Virus record (IMG/VR): IMGVR_UViG_3300046817_001084
Span: 1 to 21,217 of that record
DNA from: a virus
Length of the DNA stretch: 21,217 bases
Direction: 5' to 3' (one strand)
Position 1 is the first letter of the stretch; each line of letters begins with the position of its first letter. The position numbers were made by a program, and so were the translations under genes. Below, piece by piece: positions 10,952-17,685 of the stretch. Under the pieces are notes generated by a model. It made no database searches. It was not told the DNA's origin and saw nothing but the letters and a program-made list of their open reading frames with translations.

Positions 10952-11464
10952 ATGCCATGGTTGCTATCGTCGAGTTCCGATCGCCGCGCCCTCGACGTGG
11001 TGGATGGAAGCGGACCGTTTCAGGGGCAGGGCCCGCACTATTCGAGGCGGACTCCCGGCAGCAAGACCTTCACGGGGGTTGGCCAGGAGATCGTGCTGGT
11101 CACCGCATGCGGGCGGGGGGTGTGGGCTTGCATACGGCAGCGAACGCCGCATGCTCCCGGTACCGGGGCCAGCCGCGGCCGCGAGGGCGTCCTCGACACC
11201 CATGCGCGCTACCTCTGGCGCAACATGCTCTTCCGGAACCTCGGCGCTGGACTTTCTTCCGAGCTGATCCGTGAAGCCACTGAGATGACCTATCGCGAGT
11301 GGATCAGGCGCTATGGCGCGCTGCCCGCCGAGCGTTTGCGCACCGAGATCGGCATCCGTGAAATCCGTTCCACCAACCCGGGCTACTGCTACATGATGGC
11401 TGGATGGGAGCGGGGCGAGACCAAACGGGGCAAGCTGTTTCTCTACGCGCCCCCTACGCCCTAG
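10952..11464 (+). CDS. Conserved phage protein of unknown function
   Basis: This 170-residue protein has the motif series LVTACGRGVWACI, then MLFRNLGAGLSSELIREA, then IREIRSTNPGYCYMMAGW, then ETKRGKLFL. I recognise this order from a widespread phage/prophage family of unknown function that usually reads VFRNEG, SS-x-LI-x-EA, NPG-x-C, AGW and TK-x-GL. The strand-helix pattern and the NPGYC...AGW end recall a GNAT-like fold, but that is an inference. AGGGG lies about 7 nt before ATG 10952. It stands alone between a structured gap and a gene-poor stretch. Confidence 0.65.
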   Translation: MPWLLSSSSDRRALDVVDGSGPFQGQGPHYSRRTPGSKTFTGVGQEIVLVTACGRGVWACIRQRTPHAPGTGASRGREGVLDTHARYLWRNMLFRNLGAGLSSELIREATEMTYREWIRRYGALPAERLRTEIGIREIRSTNPGYCYMMAGWERGETKRGKLFLYAPPTP

Positions 11465-11680
11465 CCTCTGGACGCAGTTACAGGCCCCCCGGGCCCAACC
11501 CCGCCATATCGCTGCGGTCGCGTGCTCTCCCCAGAGCGTCCGCGCAGGGGCCGAAGTGTGCTTGCCGAGGGCACGCGCACCCATGCTTGGGCCTTTTCTT
11601 GGGGTGGCGGACCTCGCTCGAAAGCGGGGTGGCTGGCGGAGCTGCGGGGGTTAGCCGCAATGGTTTCTACGCCGGCAGCT
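11465..11680. other. Gene-poor stretch, nothing supported
   Basis: GC-rich sequence with short open frames on both strands, none with a ribosome site or recognisable motif. Read with 11681-11949, it separates the early/middle genes from the late structural block. Confidence 0.4.
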
Positions 11681-11875
11681 TCAGGGCCTGTTACGTTTGA
11701 TCAGTGTGGGTTCCTGCGGCCTTGTCAGCCCGGCCTCTCGATCGAGGCGTTGGCGTAGCTCGGCCTGCCGGTTGTCTTGCGTGAAGAACGCGCGGTTGGC
11801 GCGTTTCGCCTGGTCTTTCTGCTCAGCCCGCGCCTTGAGTCGGCGCGATCCTTTAAACGCCATAACCCCCACCAT
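11681..11875 (-). CDS. Small basic helical protein, unknown
   Basis: This 64-residue protein, MVGVMAFKGSRRLKARAEQKDQAKRANRAFF and onwards, is very rich in Lys/Arg/Gln and predicted helical, so nucleic-acid binding is plausible. The ATG at 11875 has AAGGA 7-8 nt upstream; a second ATG at 11863 is also possible and follows GGTGGGGG. It is the only leftward gene in this part, facing the first tail-fibre gene. No family recognised. Confidence 0.5.
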   Translation of the reverse strand: MVGVMAFKGSRRLKARAEQKDQAKRANRAFFTQDNRQAELRQRLDREAGLTRPQEPTLIKRNRP

Positions 11876-11949
11876 ATAGCATCCTTGCGTTTGTTGTCAC
11901 GCTAAGTGTAGTGTCAAGCTTCCTTTTGTGGGGTAGGGCACAATCTCTT

Positions 11950-13326
11950 ATGGCGTCCCCGCTCGGAAAGATCTCCGGTGTTGCAAAACCGCATGCGCCG
12001 CGGCCGCAGCCTGTTGCCCGCCAGTACTCCTTTACTGATCACCAGATAAATAACCCGAAAGCTCCGCCGCCCGGCGACCGCCTCGACGGCGAGCTCGATC
12101 GCGCGGTCAAGGCGATCGCCCGTACTATAGAGTGGGCCGGGGTCAGCCTCGGCCCCGACGGCGAGCTGCGCGACGGCGCCATCGGCCAAAAGCACTTCCA
12201 GCCCGAGCTCTTCGATCATATCGGCGCGACCGCCGTGCGCGAGGCGCAACGCCTGGCGGATGTCGCGGCCGACGCCGCGCGGCAGGCGCAGGCGGCGGCG
12301 GACATGGTTCGCGATGCCCTGCGCGTCGCGCTGGAACAGCATGCCGGGGTCGCCGCCACCGTGGCCCGCGCCGGCGTGGCGGCTCAAGACAGTGCCGACG
12401 ATGCTCGCGACGCCGCGTCCTCGGCCCAAGACGCGGCCAACTCGGCCGCGGCTGCGGCGAACTCGGCCGGCAACGCCGACGGATCCGAGGCGGTGTGCGT
12501 CGATTATGGCGTCTTGACCCAGGCCTGGGCCGAGCACATGCCGGACACCATCCCGCCGAACATCCTCGCCGTGATGGACGTGACCGGCGATCACTGGTCT
12601 TCGCGCTGGTGGGCGAACAACGCCGCCCAGATCGTCACCGACGCCTCGGGCGATGCGGTCTGCGCGATCCAAAGCTATTGGCTCGGCGCTTTTGCCAACC
12701 CGCCGACCCACACGACATGCGGCGATCCGGTCTCGGCCGGGGCGATGTACTGGAACACGACCTCCCAGACGACGCAGGTATACGACGGCGTGATCTGGCA
12801 TGACGTGGTGCAGCCCGCGCCCGCGACGGTCAGCGAATATCTCTATCTTCCGGCCGCGCCCACGACGGTTTTCACCGGCGTCGATTACCACGGCAACACG
12901 ATGGTTCTCGACGCGGTCAACGCCGAGATCGCGGTGTACTTGAACGGCGTGAAGCTGCTCAACGTGCTCGATTACACGCTCACCTCGAGCAGCGTGACCC
13001 TGACGAGCTCGGTGACGGTGCCCAGCACGGTCGAGGTCATCGGCCTCAAGAAGGTGAGCCCGGTCTCGGTGCCGCCCTCCGGCGTCAAGGTGAACACGTC
13101 GATCTGGACCTTCGACGGCGTCACGAAGACGTTCCCGCTGCAGAACTCGACGGGCGGCACGCTCACGCCGCCTGGCTCGGTCGATTGCATCGTCTCACTC
13201 AACGGCATCATCCAGGAAGCGGGCGGCGATTACACGACGCGCGCGGGCTTCATCGATTTCATCGTCGCGCCCGAAGCCGACGCCGATAAGTGGATGGTGG
13301 TCGGCCTTCCCGGGGGTGGTCCCTGA
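11950..13326 (+). CDS. Tail fibre / tail spike-like protein, N-terminal attachment type
   Basis: This 458-residue protein opens with a segment typical of phage fibres that dock on the virion (ARQYSFTDHQINNPKAPPPGDRLDGELDRAVKAI, read in two parts around residue 30-60). An Ala-rich coiled coil follows (about 110-175, with repeated AA-x-x-A and SAQDAANSAA). Beta-rich modules come next: AVYLNGVKLLN, then DYTLTSSSVTLTS (about 310-350), and a second similar module near 400-445 (CIVSLNGIIQEAGGDYTTRAGFIDF). Such modules form trimeric shafts. ATG 11950 is chosen over an earlier in-frame codon at 11911; the ribosome site is weak. It is the first gene of the late rightward block and overlaps the next by one base (TGATG). 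Confidence 0.75.
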   Translation: MASPLGKISGVAKPHAPRPQPVARQYSFTDHQINNPKAPPPGDRLDGELDRAVKAIARTIEWAGVSLGPDGELRDGAIGQKHFQPELFDHIGATAVREAQRLADVAADAARQAQAAADMVRDALRVALEQHAGVAATVARAGVAAQDSADDARDAASSAQDAANSAAAAANSAGNADGSEAVCVDYGVLTQAWAEHMPDTIPPNILAVMDVTGDHWSSRWWANNAAQIVTDASGDAVCAIQSYWLGAFANPPTHTTCGDPVSAGAMYWNTTSQTTQVYDGVIWHDVVQPAPATVSEYLYLPAAPTTVFTGVDYHGNTMVLDAVNAEIAVYLNGVKLLNVLDYTLTSSSVTLTSSVTVPSTVEVIGLKKVSPVSVPPSGVKVNTSIWTFDGVTKTFPLQNSTGGTLTPPGSVDCIVSLNGIIQEAGGDYTTRAGFIDFIVAPEADADKWMVVGLPGGGP

Positions 13327-13766
13327 TGGCAACGAACGCCTGGCAGCTCGCGAACGGCATCAACACCCCGACCATCGTGACGGCCGCGCTCGGCAAGATC
13401 ACGATGAGCGATCCGCAATATCTCGCGATCGCGGGCGGCAGCAACGGCGCGGCGCTCACGACGGACGGCAGCTCGCATATCACCTGGCGCGTGCCGGTCG
13501 GCGGCGCGGGCATCGCGGATGCGCCGCTCGACAGCACGTGCTATGGCCGCGAGAACGCGCTTTGGGTGAACGTCCTGCCCATGACGGGCGGTATTTTGAC
13601 CGGCTTGCTCACGCTGAGCGGCCCGCCGACCGCGCCGCTGCATGCCGCGACGAAAGCCTATGTCGACGCGCAAGTATCGCCGGTGACGGTCGATGGAACG
13701 TCGATCGCGGGCAATGGCACAAGCACGCCGCTGAGCGTCAAGACGATCGATTGTGGGTCATATTGA
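13326..13766 (+). CDS. Short tail-fibre module protein
   Basis: This 146-residue protein starts MATNAWQLANGINTPTIV at an ATG sharing one base with the preceding stop; GGGGTGG is upstream. It ends with one copy of the fibre module GGILTGLLTL...HAATKAYVDA seen three times in the next gene. It is probably a component of the same fibre complex. Its TGA stop (13764-13766) is in the same frame as the next gene, with no further stop in between. Confidence 0.7.
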   Translation: MATNAWQLANGINTPTIVTAALGKITMSDPQYLAIAGGSNGAALTTDGSSHITWRVPVGGAGIADAPLDSTCYGRENALWVNVLPMTGGILTGLLTLSGPPTAPLHAATKAYVDAQVSPVTVDGTSIAGNGTSTPLSVKTIDCGSY

Positions 13767-13782
13767 TGCGCGCCGGTATATA

Positions 13783-13799
13783 AGGAGGGCATAGCTATC
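13783..13799 (+). promoter_or_regulatory. Strong ribosome binding site upstream of a non-standard start codon
   Basis: AGGAGG at 13783-13788 is a near-perfect anti-SD match. Eight bases later is ATC (13797-13799), and two bases later is ATA (13791). No ATG, GTG or TTG in the downstream frame occurs until TTG 13854, which is 65 bases away and has no ribosome site. Confidence 0.75.
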
Positions 13800-15377
13800 G
13801 CCCAGACCATCCAGATCCTTAGGACGAGCACCAACGTCGCGCCGACGACGCTCTTGCCCGGCGCGCTCTCGGCCGAGCTGGGACCGCAGACGAAGCTGTG
13901 GATCGGCTCGGGCAGCGGTAATCGTTTATTGCTTTCGTCGGACCCGGCCGACAGCGGCGCAGCGGGCGGCGCTTATTTGAAGCTCGCGGGCGGCACCCTC
14001 ACCGGCGCGCTCACGCTCGCGGCCGATCCGGCGGCAGCGCTGCAGCCCGCGACGAAGCAGTACACCGACGCCAAGGACGCGCTGCGCTTGGCGCTCACCG
14101 GCGGCACCCTTACGGGCCCGCTCACTTTAGCCGCGGACCCAGCGGCGGCGTTGCAGCCTGCGACGAAGCAGTACGTCGACGCCATCAACACGACGCTGGC
14201 GGCGGCGGATACGACGATACGCAGCACGTATCTGCCGCTGGCGGGCGGCACCCTCACCGGCGCGCTCACGCTTGCGGCCGATCCCGCTGCGCCGCTGCAA
14301 GCCGCGACCCGGCAGTATGTCGACGCCAAGCCGTCCGGTGCGACGATCCTTGCTAGTGCGCCATCCTCGCCGACACCGGGGCAGCTGTGGTGGGACAGCG
14401 TCGGCGGTCAGCTTTACGTTTATTATAACGACGGCACGAGCCAGCAATGGGTGCCTGCTTCGACGGTGCCGGGCAACACGGCAAGCATAAATAACGTCGG
14501 CCGTAATCTTCTGCATAATGGCCGGTTCAACGTCCAGCAGCGCGGTGCCGGCACTTTCACTGCGCCTGCCTACACGGCTGATCGCTGGAGAACGATTGTC
14601 TCGGGCTGTACGGGAACAACGGCCCTATATCCGACAAGTGCGCCCGACGAAACGCTTCAATGGCAAGCCAATAACGTTTTCACCGGCTCGGCGACGGCGG
14701 GGGCGTTTTATTTCTTCACCCAAAGCATCGAGGGCGTCAAACGGCTCGGCGGCACAACCGTCACGATTTCCTTTTGGGGTTCGACGGGAGTAGGTTCGCT
14801 CAATCTCGGCGTTATTTTGTCTCAGGTGTTTGGGACTGGCGGCAGCCCGTCGCCGACCACGTTTTCAGCTGCAGTGACCGTAGTCCTGACGCCCGTATGG
14901 CAGCGCTTCACTGTGACGATCGCCGTGCCTTCGGCGAGTGGAAAAACGCTGGGCACGAACGGCGATGACAGCACAAATCTGATTTTCATCATGTCGCAGC
15001 AAGGCAGCACTATCGGCGTGCAGTCGGGTACGATCGCGCTGGCGGGCGTGCAGCTTGAAGTCGGCAGCGTCGCGACGCCGCTGGAGAAGCCCGACCCGCG
15101 CTATGATCTCGCCAACTGCCAGCGGTTTTATCAGACTGGTGGTCTCTCATTTTATGCGTATACGACGCTTGCGAGTGCGCCTAGTTCTGCGCTCGTTCCG
15201 CTTGCTGTGTCGATGCGAGCGCTGCCCACGCTTACAAGCAATTTTTCGACGTTAACAAATGCTACTGGGCAAGCTCTTAGCGCTCTCTCGCTGAACTCGC
15301 TTGCTGGCTATGTCCTGTCGGTTGCGCCGGGATATTTTAACGCGTCCGGCACCTTCACCGCTTCCGCCGACCTGTGA
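13797..15377 (+). CDS. Tail fibre protein with three GG-x-LTGALTL modules; ATC/ATA start proposed
   Basis: This is about 526 residues if it starts at ATC 13797, giving (M)AQTIQILRTSTNVAPTTLLPGALSAEL and then KLWIGSG. That is a conserved phage-fibre N terminus in which a hydrophobic strand, LxxGELxxE and KLWIG follow in order. Three copies of the module GGTLTGALTLAADPAA...ATKQYVDA follow (13989-14330). Next are a GQLWWDS/YVYYNDGTSQQWV strand, then a carbohydrate-binding-like beta domain that begins NLLHNGRFNVQQRG, with DRW and LEVGSVATPLEKPDPR near its end, typical of phage receptor-binding proteins. The final 80 residues are Ser/Leu-rich beta. The standard-codon alternative, TTG 13854, would remove the conserved N terminus. 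Confidence 0.75.
   Translation: MAQTIQILRTSTNVAPTTLLPGALSAELGPQTKLWIGSGSGNRLLLSSDPADSGAAGGAYLKLAGGTLTGALTLAADPAAALQPATKQYTDAKDALRLALTGGTLTGPLTLAADPAAALQPATKQYVDAINTTLAAADTTIRSTYLPLAGGTLTGALTLAADPAAPLQAATRQYVDAKPSGATILASAPSSPTPGQLWWDSVGGQLYVYYNDGTSQQWVPASTVPGNTASINNVGRNLLHNGRFNVQQRGAGTFTAPAYTADRWRTIVSGCTGTTALYPTSAPDETLQWQANNVFTGSATAGAFYFFTQSIEGVKRLGGTTVTISFWGSTGVGSLNLGVILSQVFGTGGSPSPTTFSAAVTVVLTPVWQRFTVTIAVPSASGKTLGTNGDDSTNLIFIMSQQGSTIGVQSGTIALAGVQLEVGSVATPLEKPDPRYDLANCQRFYQTGGLSFYAYTTLASAPSSALVPLAVSMRALPTLTSNFSTLTNATGQALSALSLNSLAGYVLSVAPGYFNASGTFTASADL
13989..14330 (+). repeat. Three copies of a tail-fibre repeat module
   Basis: Copies begin near 13989, 14100 and 14244. Each encodes GGTLTG(A/P)LTLAADPAA(A/P)LQ(P/A)AT(K/R)QY(V/T)DA, with high DNA identity including silent positions. 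That points to recent duplication or ongoing recombination. The linkers between them differ (about 11 and 22 residues), so the shaft may change length by module gain or loss. A fourth, diverged module lies in the preceding gene near 13588-13670. Confidence 0.85.
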
Positions 15378-15385
15378 GGGGCATC

Positions 15386-15565
15386 ATGGAGTACCAACTG
15401 GTCGCGACCCTTCCCGGCATGATCCAGAGCGTGCAGCGCCTCAGCGACGGCGCGTTCATCCCCTTCGATCCCGGCAACCGCGATTACCAGCAATATATTT
15501 CGTGGCTTGAGGACGGCAACACGCCTGATCCCGCGCCGACGCCGGTCGCGAAGGAGAAGCCATAA
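15386..15565 (+). CDS. Small fibre-associated protein
   Basis: A 59-residue protein, MEYQLVATLPG then VQRLSDGAFIPFDPGNRDYQQYISWLEDGNTP: the block DGAFIP-x-DP-x-N-x-D-Y-x-x-Y-x-x-W-L is familiar from small phage tail proteins and fibre-associated segments. GAGGGG precedes ATG 15386; a GTG at 15374 is also in frame but overlaps the upstream stop. It ends directly before the next fibre gene and its last codons contain that gene's ribosome site. Confidence 0.65.
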   Translation: MEYQLVATLPGMIQSVQRLSDGAFIPFDPGNRDYQQYISWLEDGNTPDPAPTPVAKEKP

Positions 15566-15566
15566 G

Positions 15567-16535
15567 ATGGCCCTTGATTTCCCCAGCTCCCCGGCCACCG
15601 GGCAGACCTACACCGGCTCCGACGGCACCGTATGGAAATGGGACGGCGCGAAGTGGGTGAGCGGTGTCACAGCTGGCGTGCTCTCGGCGTCGCAAATGGA
15701 CCTTGGCACGCGCCTCGCCGCGGCCGGGACCAAGCTCAACGCGCTGGGGCCGGTGACTTCTGTCAACGCGCCGAGCGGCACCGTCATGACGGCGCTCGAT
15801 GGCGCGATGAACTACCAAAGCGGGGCAGCAGCGAACCACACTTGGAACCTTCCGCCCGTAACGTCCGGCGCGTATCTCATTATCCGGCTGCCGAACAACT
15901 CCAACTCTTGCACGATCACTCCTGCCGGAAGCGATCTGATTTTGTCCCCGGCTTCAAAAAACTACAGCAACGCAGCACCGATGGTTATCCCGCCTCTGCT
16001 CGCGGGCGCAGGTGCTTGCGTTTTCTTAAGCGGTGTTCCGCCTTTCTGGATCGCGGATGCAGCGGCTGAAATCGAAAAAGCGCTGGGCTGGGTTTCGCAT
16101 CCGTATTGCGAAGCAACATATAATGGCCCGTCTATCACGATTACCACTAGTACTTGGACGCACTTTAACTGTGATTTAGTGGTGCAAGACAGTCACGGCT
16201 GGTGGGACGCAGCCAATCATCGCTACAACCCGAAGCGCGCGGGCAAGTACCTGGCGACTTTTATTGTGGCGCTCGGGGACACTCAGACTGGAAACTCCGT
16301 CGTTGGGGCGCAGTGTCAAATAACGCTTAACGGTGCGAACGGCGTTACCACTCAGATTGGCAGTAATGGTGCCACTATGCTCGGTAACATTAATGCTTTG
16401 CCAGTGACACACATTTTTACCATGAACGGATCGACGGATTATATAGATCTGTGGGTTTTAGTTACGTCAGCGGCAACGCCGACGCTGATCGGCAGTGGTC
16501 TTTCCCGGTTCACTGTCACCTATCTCGGGCCATGA
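15567..16535 (+). CDS. Tail fibre with C1q/TNF-like tip domain
   Basis: This 322-residue protein has an N-terminal MALDFPSSPATGQTYTGSDGT followed by VWKWDGAKWV, a very common phage fibre attachment repeat. A beta-helical or shaft region follows (about 60-190, with LPPVTSGAYLIIRLPNN). The C-terminal jelly-roll-like domain at about 195-322 (STWTHFNCDLVVQDSHGWWD, then HRYNPKRAGKYLATFIVAL) matches the pattern of C1q-like receptor-binding tips, where N-x-R-Y-x-P-x-x-A-G-x-Y is diagnostic. AAGGAG precedes ATG 15567. It probably forms a trimer that contacts the host surface. Its base composition is less GC-rich near the tip, as is frequent in receptor-binding domains exchanged by recombination. Confidence 0.75.
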   Translation: MALDFPSSPATGQTYTGSDGTVWKWDGAKWVSGVTAGVLSASQMDLGTRLAAAGTKLNALGPVTSVNAPSGTVMTALDGAMNYQSGAAANHTWNLPPVTSGAYLIIRLPNNSNSCTITPAGSDLILSPASKNYSNAAPMVIPPLLAGAGACVFLSGVPPFWIADAAAEIEKALGWVSHPYCEATYNGPSITITTSTWTHFNCDLVVQDSHGWWDAANHRYNPKRAGKYLATFIVALGDTQTGNSVVGAQCQITLNGANGVTTQIGSNGATMLGNINALPVTHIFTMNGSTDYIDLWVLVTSAATPTLIGSGLSRFTVTYLGP

Positions 16536-16747
16536 CCATCATGGCTCAGCCCTTCAATCCCACCGATCGCCTCACCGTCACGCTTGAAGCGCAGCAATGG
16601 AACCAGGTGCTCGCGGCGCTCGGCGAGGGTCCTTACCGCGTCGTCGCGCCGATCGTCCACGCGCTGCACGATCAGCTTTACGCGCAGCAGTCCGAACCGA
16701 TACCGCAGCGCAGCGACAACGTCTTCTCGATGGAGGCAGGCGAGTGA
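16532..16747 (+). CDS. Small phage protein between fibre genes
   Basis: A 71-residue protein with QPFNPTDRLTVTLEAQQWNQVLAALGEGPYRVVAPIVHALHDQL: a strand then a long amphipathic helix, typical of small phage tail-associated proteins. It starts with an ATG overlapping the previous stop (ATGA at 16532), or at ATG 16541; neither has a good ribosome site, so coupled translation is likely. Function unknown. Confidence 0.6.
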   Translation: MTIMAQPFNPTDRLTVTLEAQQWNQVLAALGEGPYRVVAPIVHALHDQLYAQQSEPIPQRSDNVFSMEAGE

Positions 16748-17223
16748 GTGTCGATCTCGAAACCGTTACGCTGATGTCGACATACCGGGTCGGCTACCTG
16801 CCGCCGGAGATGAACTCGCTCGCTCCGGGCGAGCTTTATGTCGAGGCCGCGCCCCCGGGCGGCGGCCCACCGCGGCTCTGGGTCGGCGCCCCTTCGCATG
16901 TCGGCCTTGCCGGTGATGTCGCCTTGCTGGCGCCCGCACCCGCCGACACGTCGGGCACGGTAATCGCGATCGACCCGGTCGACAACCCGTCGCCATCGAA
17001 CGCGGTCCATATCAGCGGCACGGTGACGCCGGGGACCGAGATCGAGCTGGCTGCGATCCAGGGCAGCGATCAGGTCAACACTTGGTCGCCGTGGGATGCT
17101 TCGGCCGGCAGCTTCGACATCACCTGGTATCTGCCTCCCGGCGACAACTATTTCATCCGCGCCCGCTTGCGCGCCAACCCCGAGAACTATGCCGACAGCG
17201 GCTTGTTCGCTGTTGAGCCGTAA
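16744..17223 (+). CDS. Fibre-like protein with N-terminal docking motif and Ig-like end
   Basis: This 159-residue protein starts with GTG overlapping the previous stop (GTGA); GGAGG lies 7 nt upstream. Residues about 13-50 (YRVGYLPPEMNSLAPGELYVEAAPP, then PRLWVGAP) share the pattern seen at the start of the fibre at 13797 (LLPGALSAEL, KLWIGSG). The C-terminal 90 residues (GTVTPGTEIELAAIQG, then GSFDITWYLPPGDNYFIRARL) look like a beta-sandwich of the Ig-like type. It is probably a short fibre or fibre adaptor. Confidence 0.6.
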   Translation: MSVDLETVTLMSTYRVGYLPPEMNSLAPGELYVEAAPPGGGPPRLWVGAPSHVGLAGDVALLAPAPADTSGTVIAIDPVDNPSPSNAVHISGTVTPGTEIELAAIQGSDQVNTWSPWDASAGSFDITWYLPPGDNYFIRARLRANPENYADSGLFAVEP

Positions 17224-17231
17224 GGAGACCG

Positions 17232-17441
17232 ATGATGCAGTTTCGCCACCAGAAATCCGCGTCGCATGCAGAGGAAAAGACCGAGCATCACGCCGTGCCT
17301 AAGCACGAAACTCACGCGACGAGCGCGGCCGTTGAACCGCTGGTAGTGCCGCCGCTGCCTTACGCTACACCGGCGCTGATGCGCGTCCATCGGCAGGCCT
17401 ACCGCAACTATATCGCCGCTGGCGGCACACCGATGGTTTGA
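17232..17441 (+). CDS. Small protein with His-rich N terminus, unknown
   Basis: This 69-residue protein has five His within residues 6-27 (HQKSASHAEEKTEHHAVPKHE and beyond), a Pro/Val stretch, and a helix RVHRQAYRNYIAAGG near the end. The C-terminal block PALMRVHRQAYRNYIAAGGTP is reminiscent of small phage proteins encoded near terminase, with no known role. GGAG lies 4-7 nt before ATG 17232/17235. It follows the Ig-like fibre gene by 8 nt. Confidence 0.55.
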   Translation: MMQFRHQKSASHAEEKTEHHAVPKHETHATSAAVEPLVVPPLPYATPALMRVHRQAYRNYIAAGGTPMV

Positions 17442-17469
17442 GATCTTGTTAACGCAAAGGAGGCCCTCT

Positions 17470-17685
17470 GTGCCTGTTTCAAAACCGCTGCCGCCCAAAG
17501 ACGCGCCGCATGTTCCGCCGCCGACCGAAGACGAGCCGCACGCCCCGCCGCCGCCCAAAGACGAGCCGCACGCCCCGCCGCCGCCCAAAGACCTGCCGCA
17601 CATCCCGCAGCCGGTCAACAACCCGCCTTACGTGCCGCCGCCGACCCCAGGCACGCCGGCACCGGAGAACCCGCCCGCCGTATGA
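17470..17685 (+). CDS. Proline-rich decapeptide repeat protein
   Basis: This 71-residue protein is made largely of repeats of D-x-PH-x-PPP-x-x: DAPHVPPPTE, DEPHAPPPPK, DEPHAPPPPK, DLPHIPQPVN. It is likely an extended polyproline II structure without a globular core. GTG 17470 is the start because a perfect GGAGG lies 6 nt upstream; the frame is open further upstream to 17446 without such a signal. It ends by overlapping the terminase start. No family; it may be a linker, scaffold or virion surface peptide. Confidence 0.65.
   Translation: MPVSKPLPPKDAPHVPPPTEDEPHAPPPPKDEPHAPPPPKDLPHIPQPVNNPPYVPPPTPGTPAPENPPAV
17500..17619 (+). repeat. 30-bp tandem repeat encoding the decapeptides
   Basis: Four 30-bp units, the two central ones (near 17531-17590) being almost identical in DNA (GACGAGCCGCACGCCCCGCC and onwards). 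Outer units are diverged. High DNA identity indicates recent slippage or unequal exchange. Confidence 0.8.
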
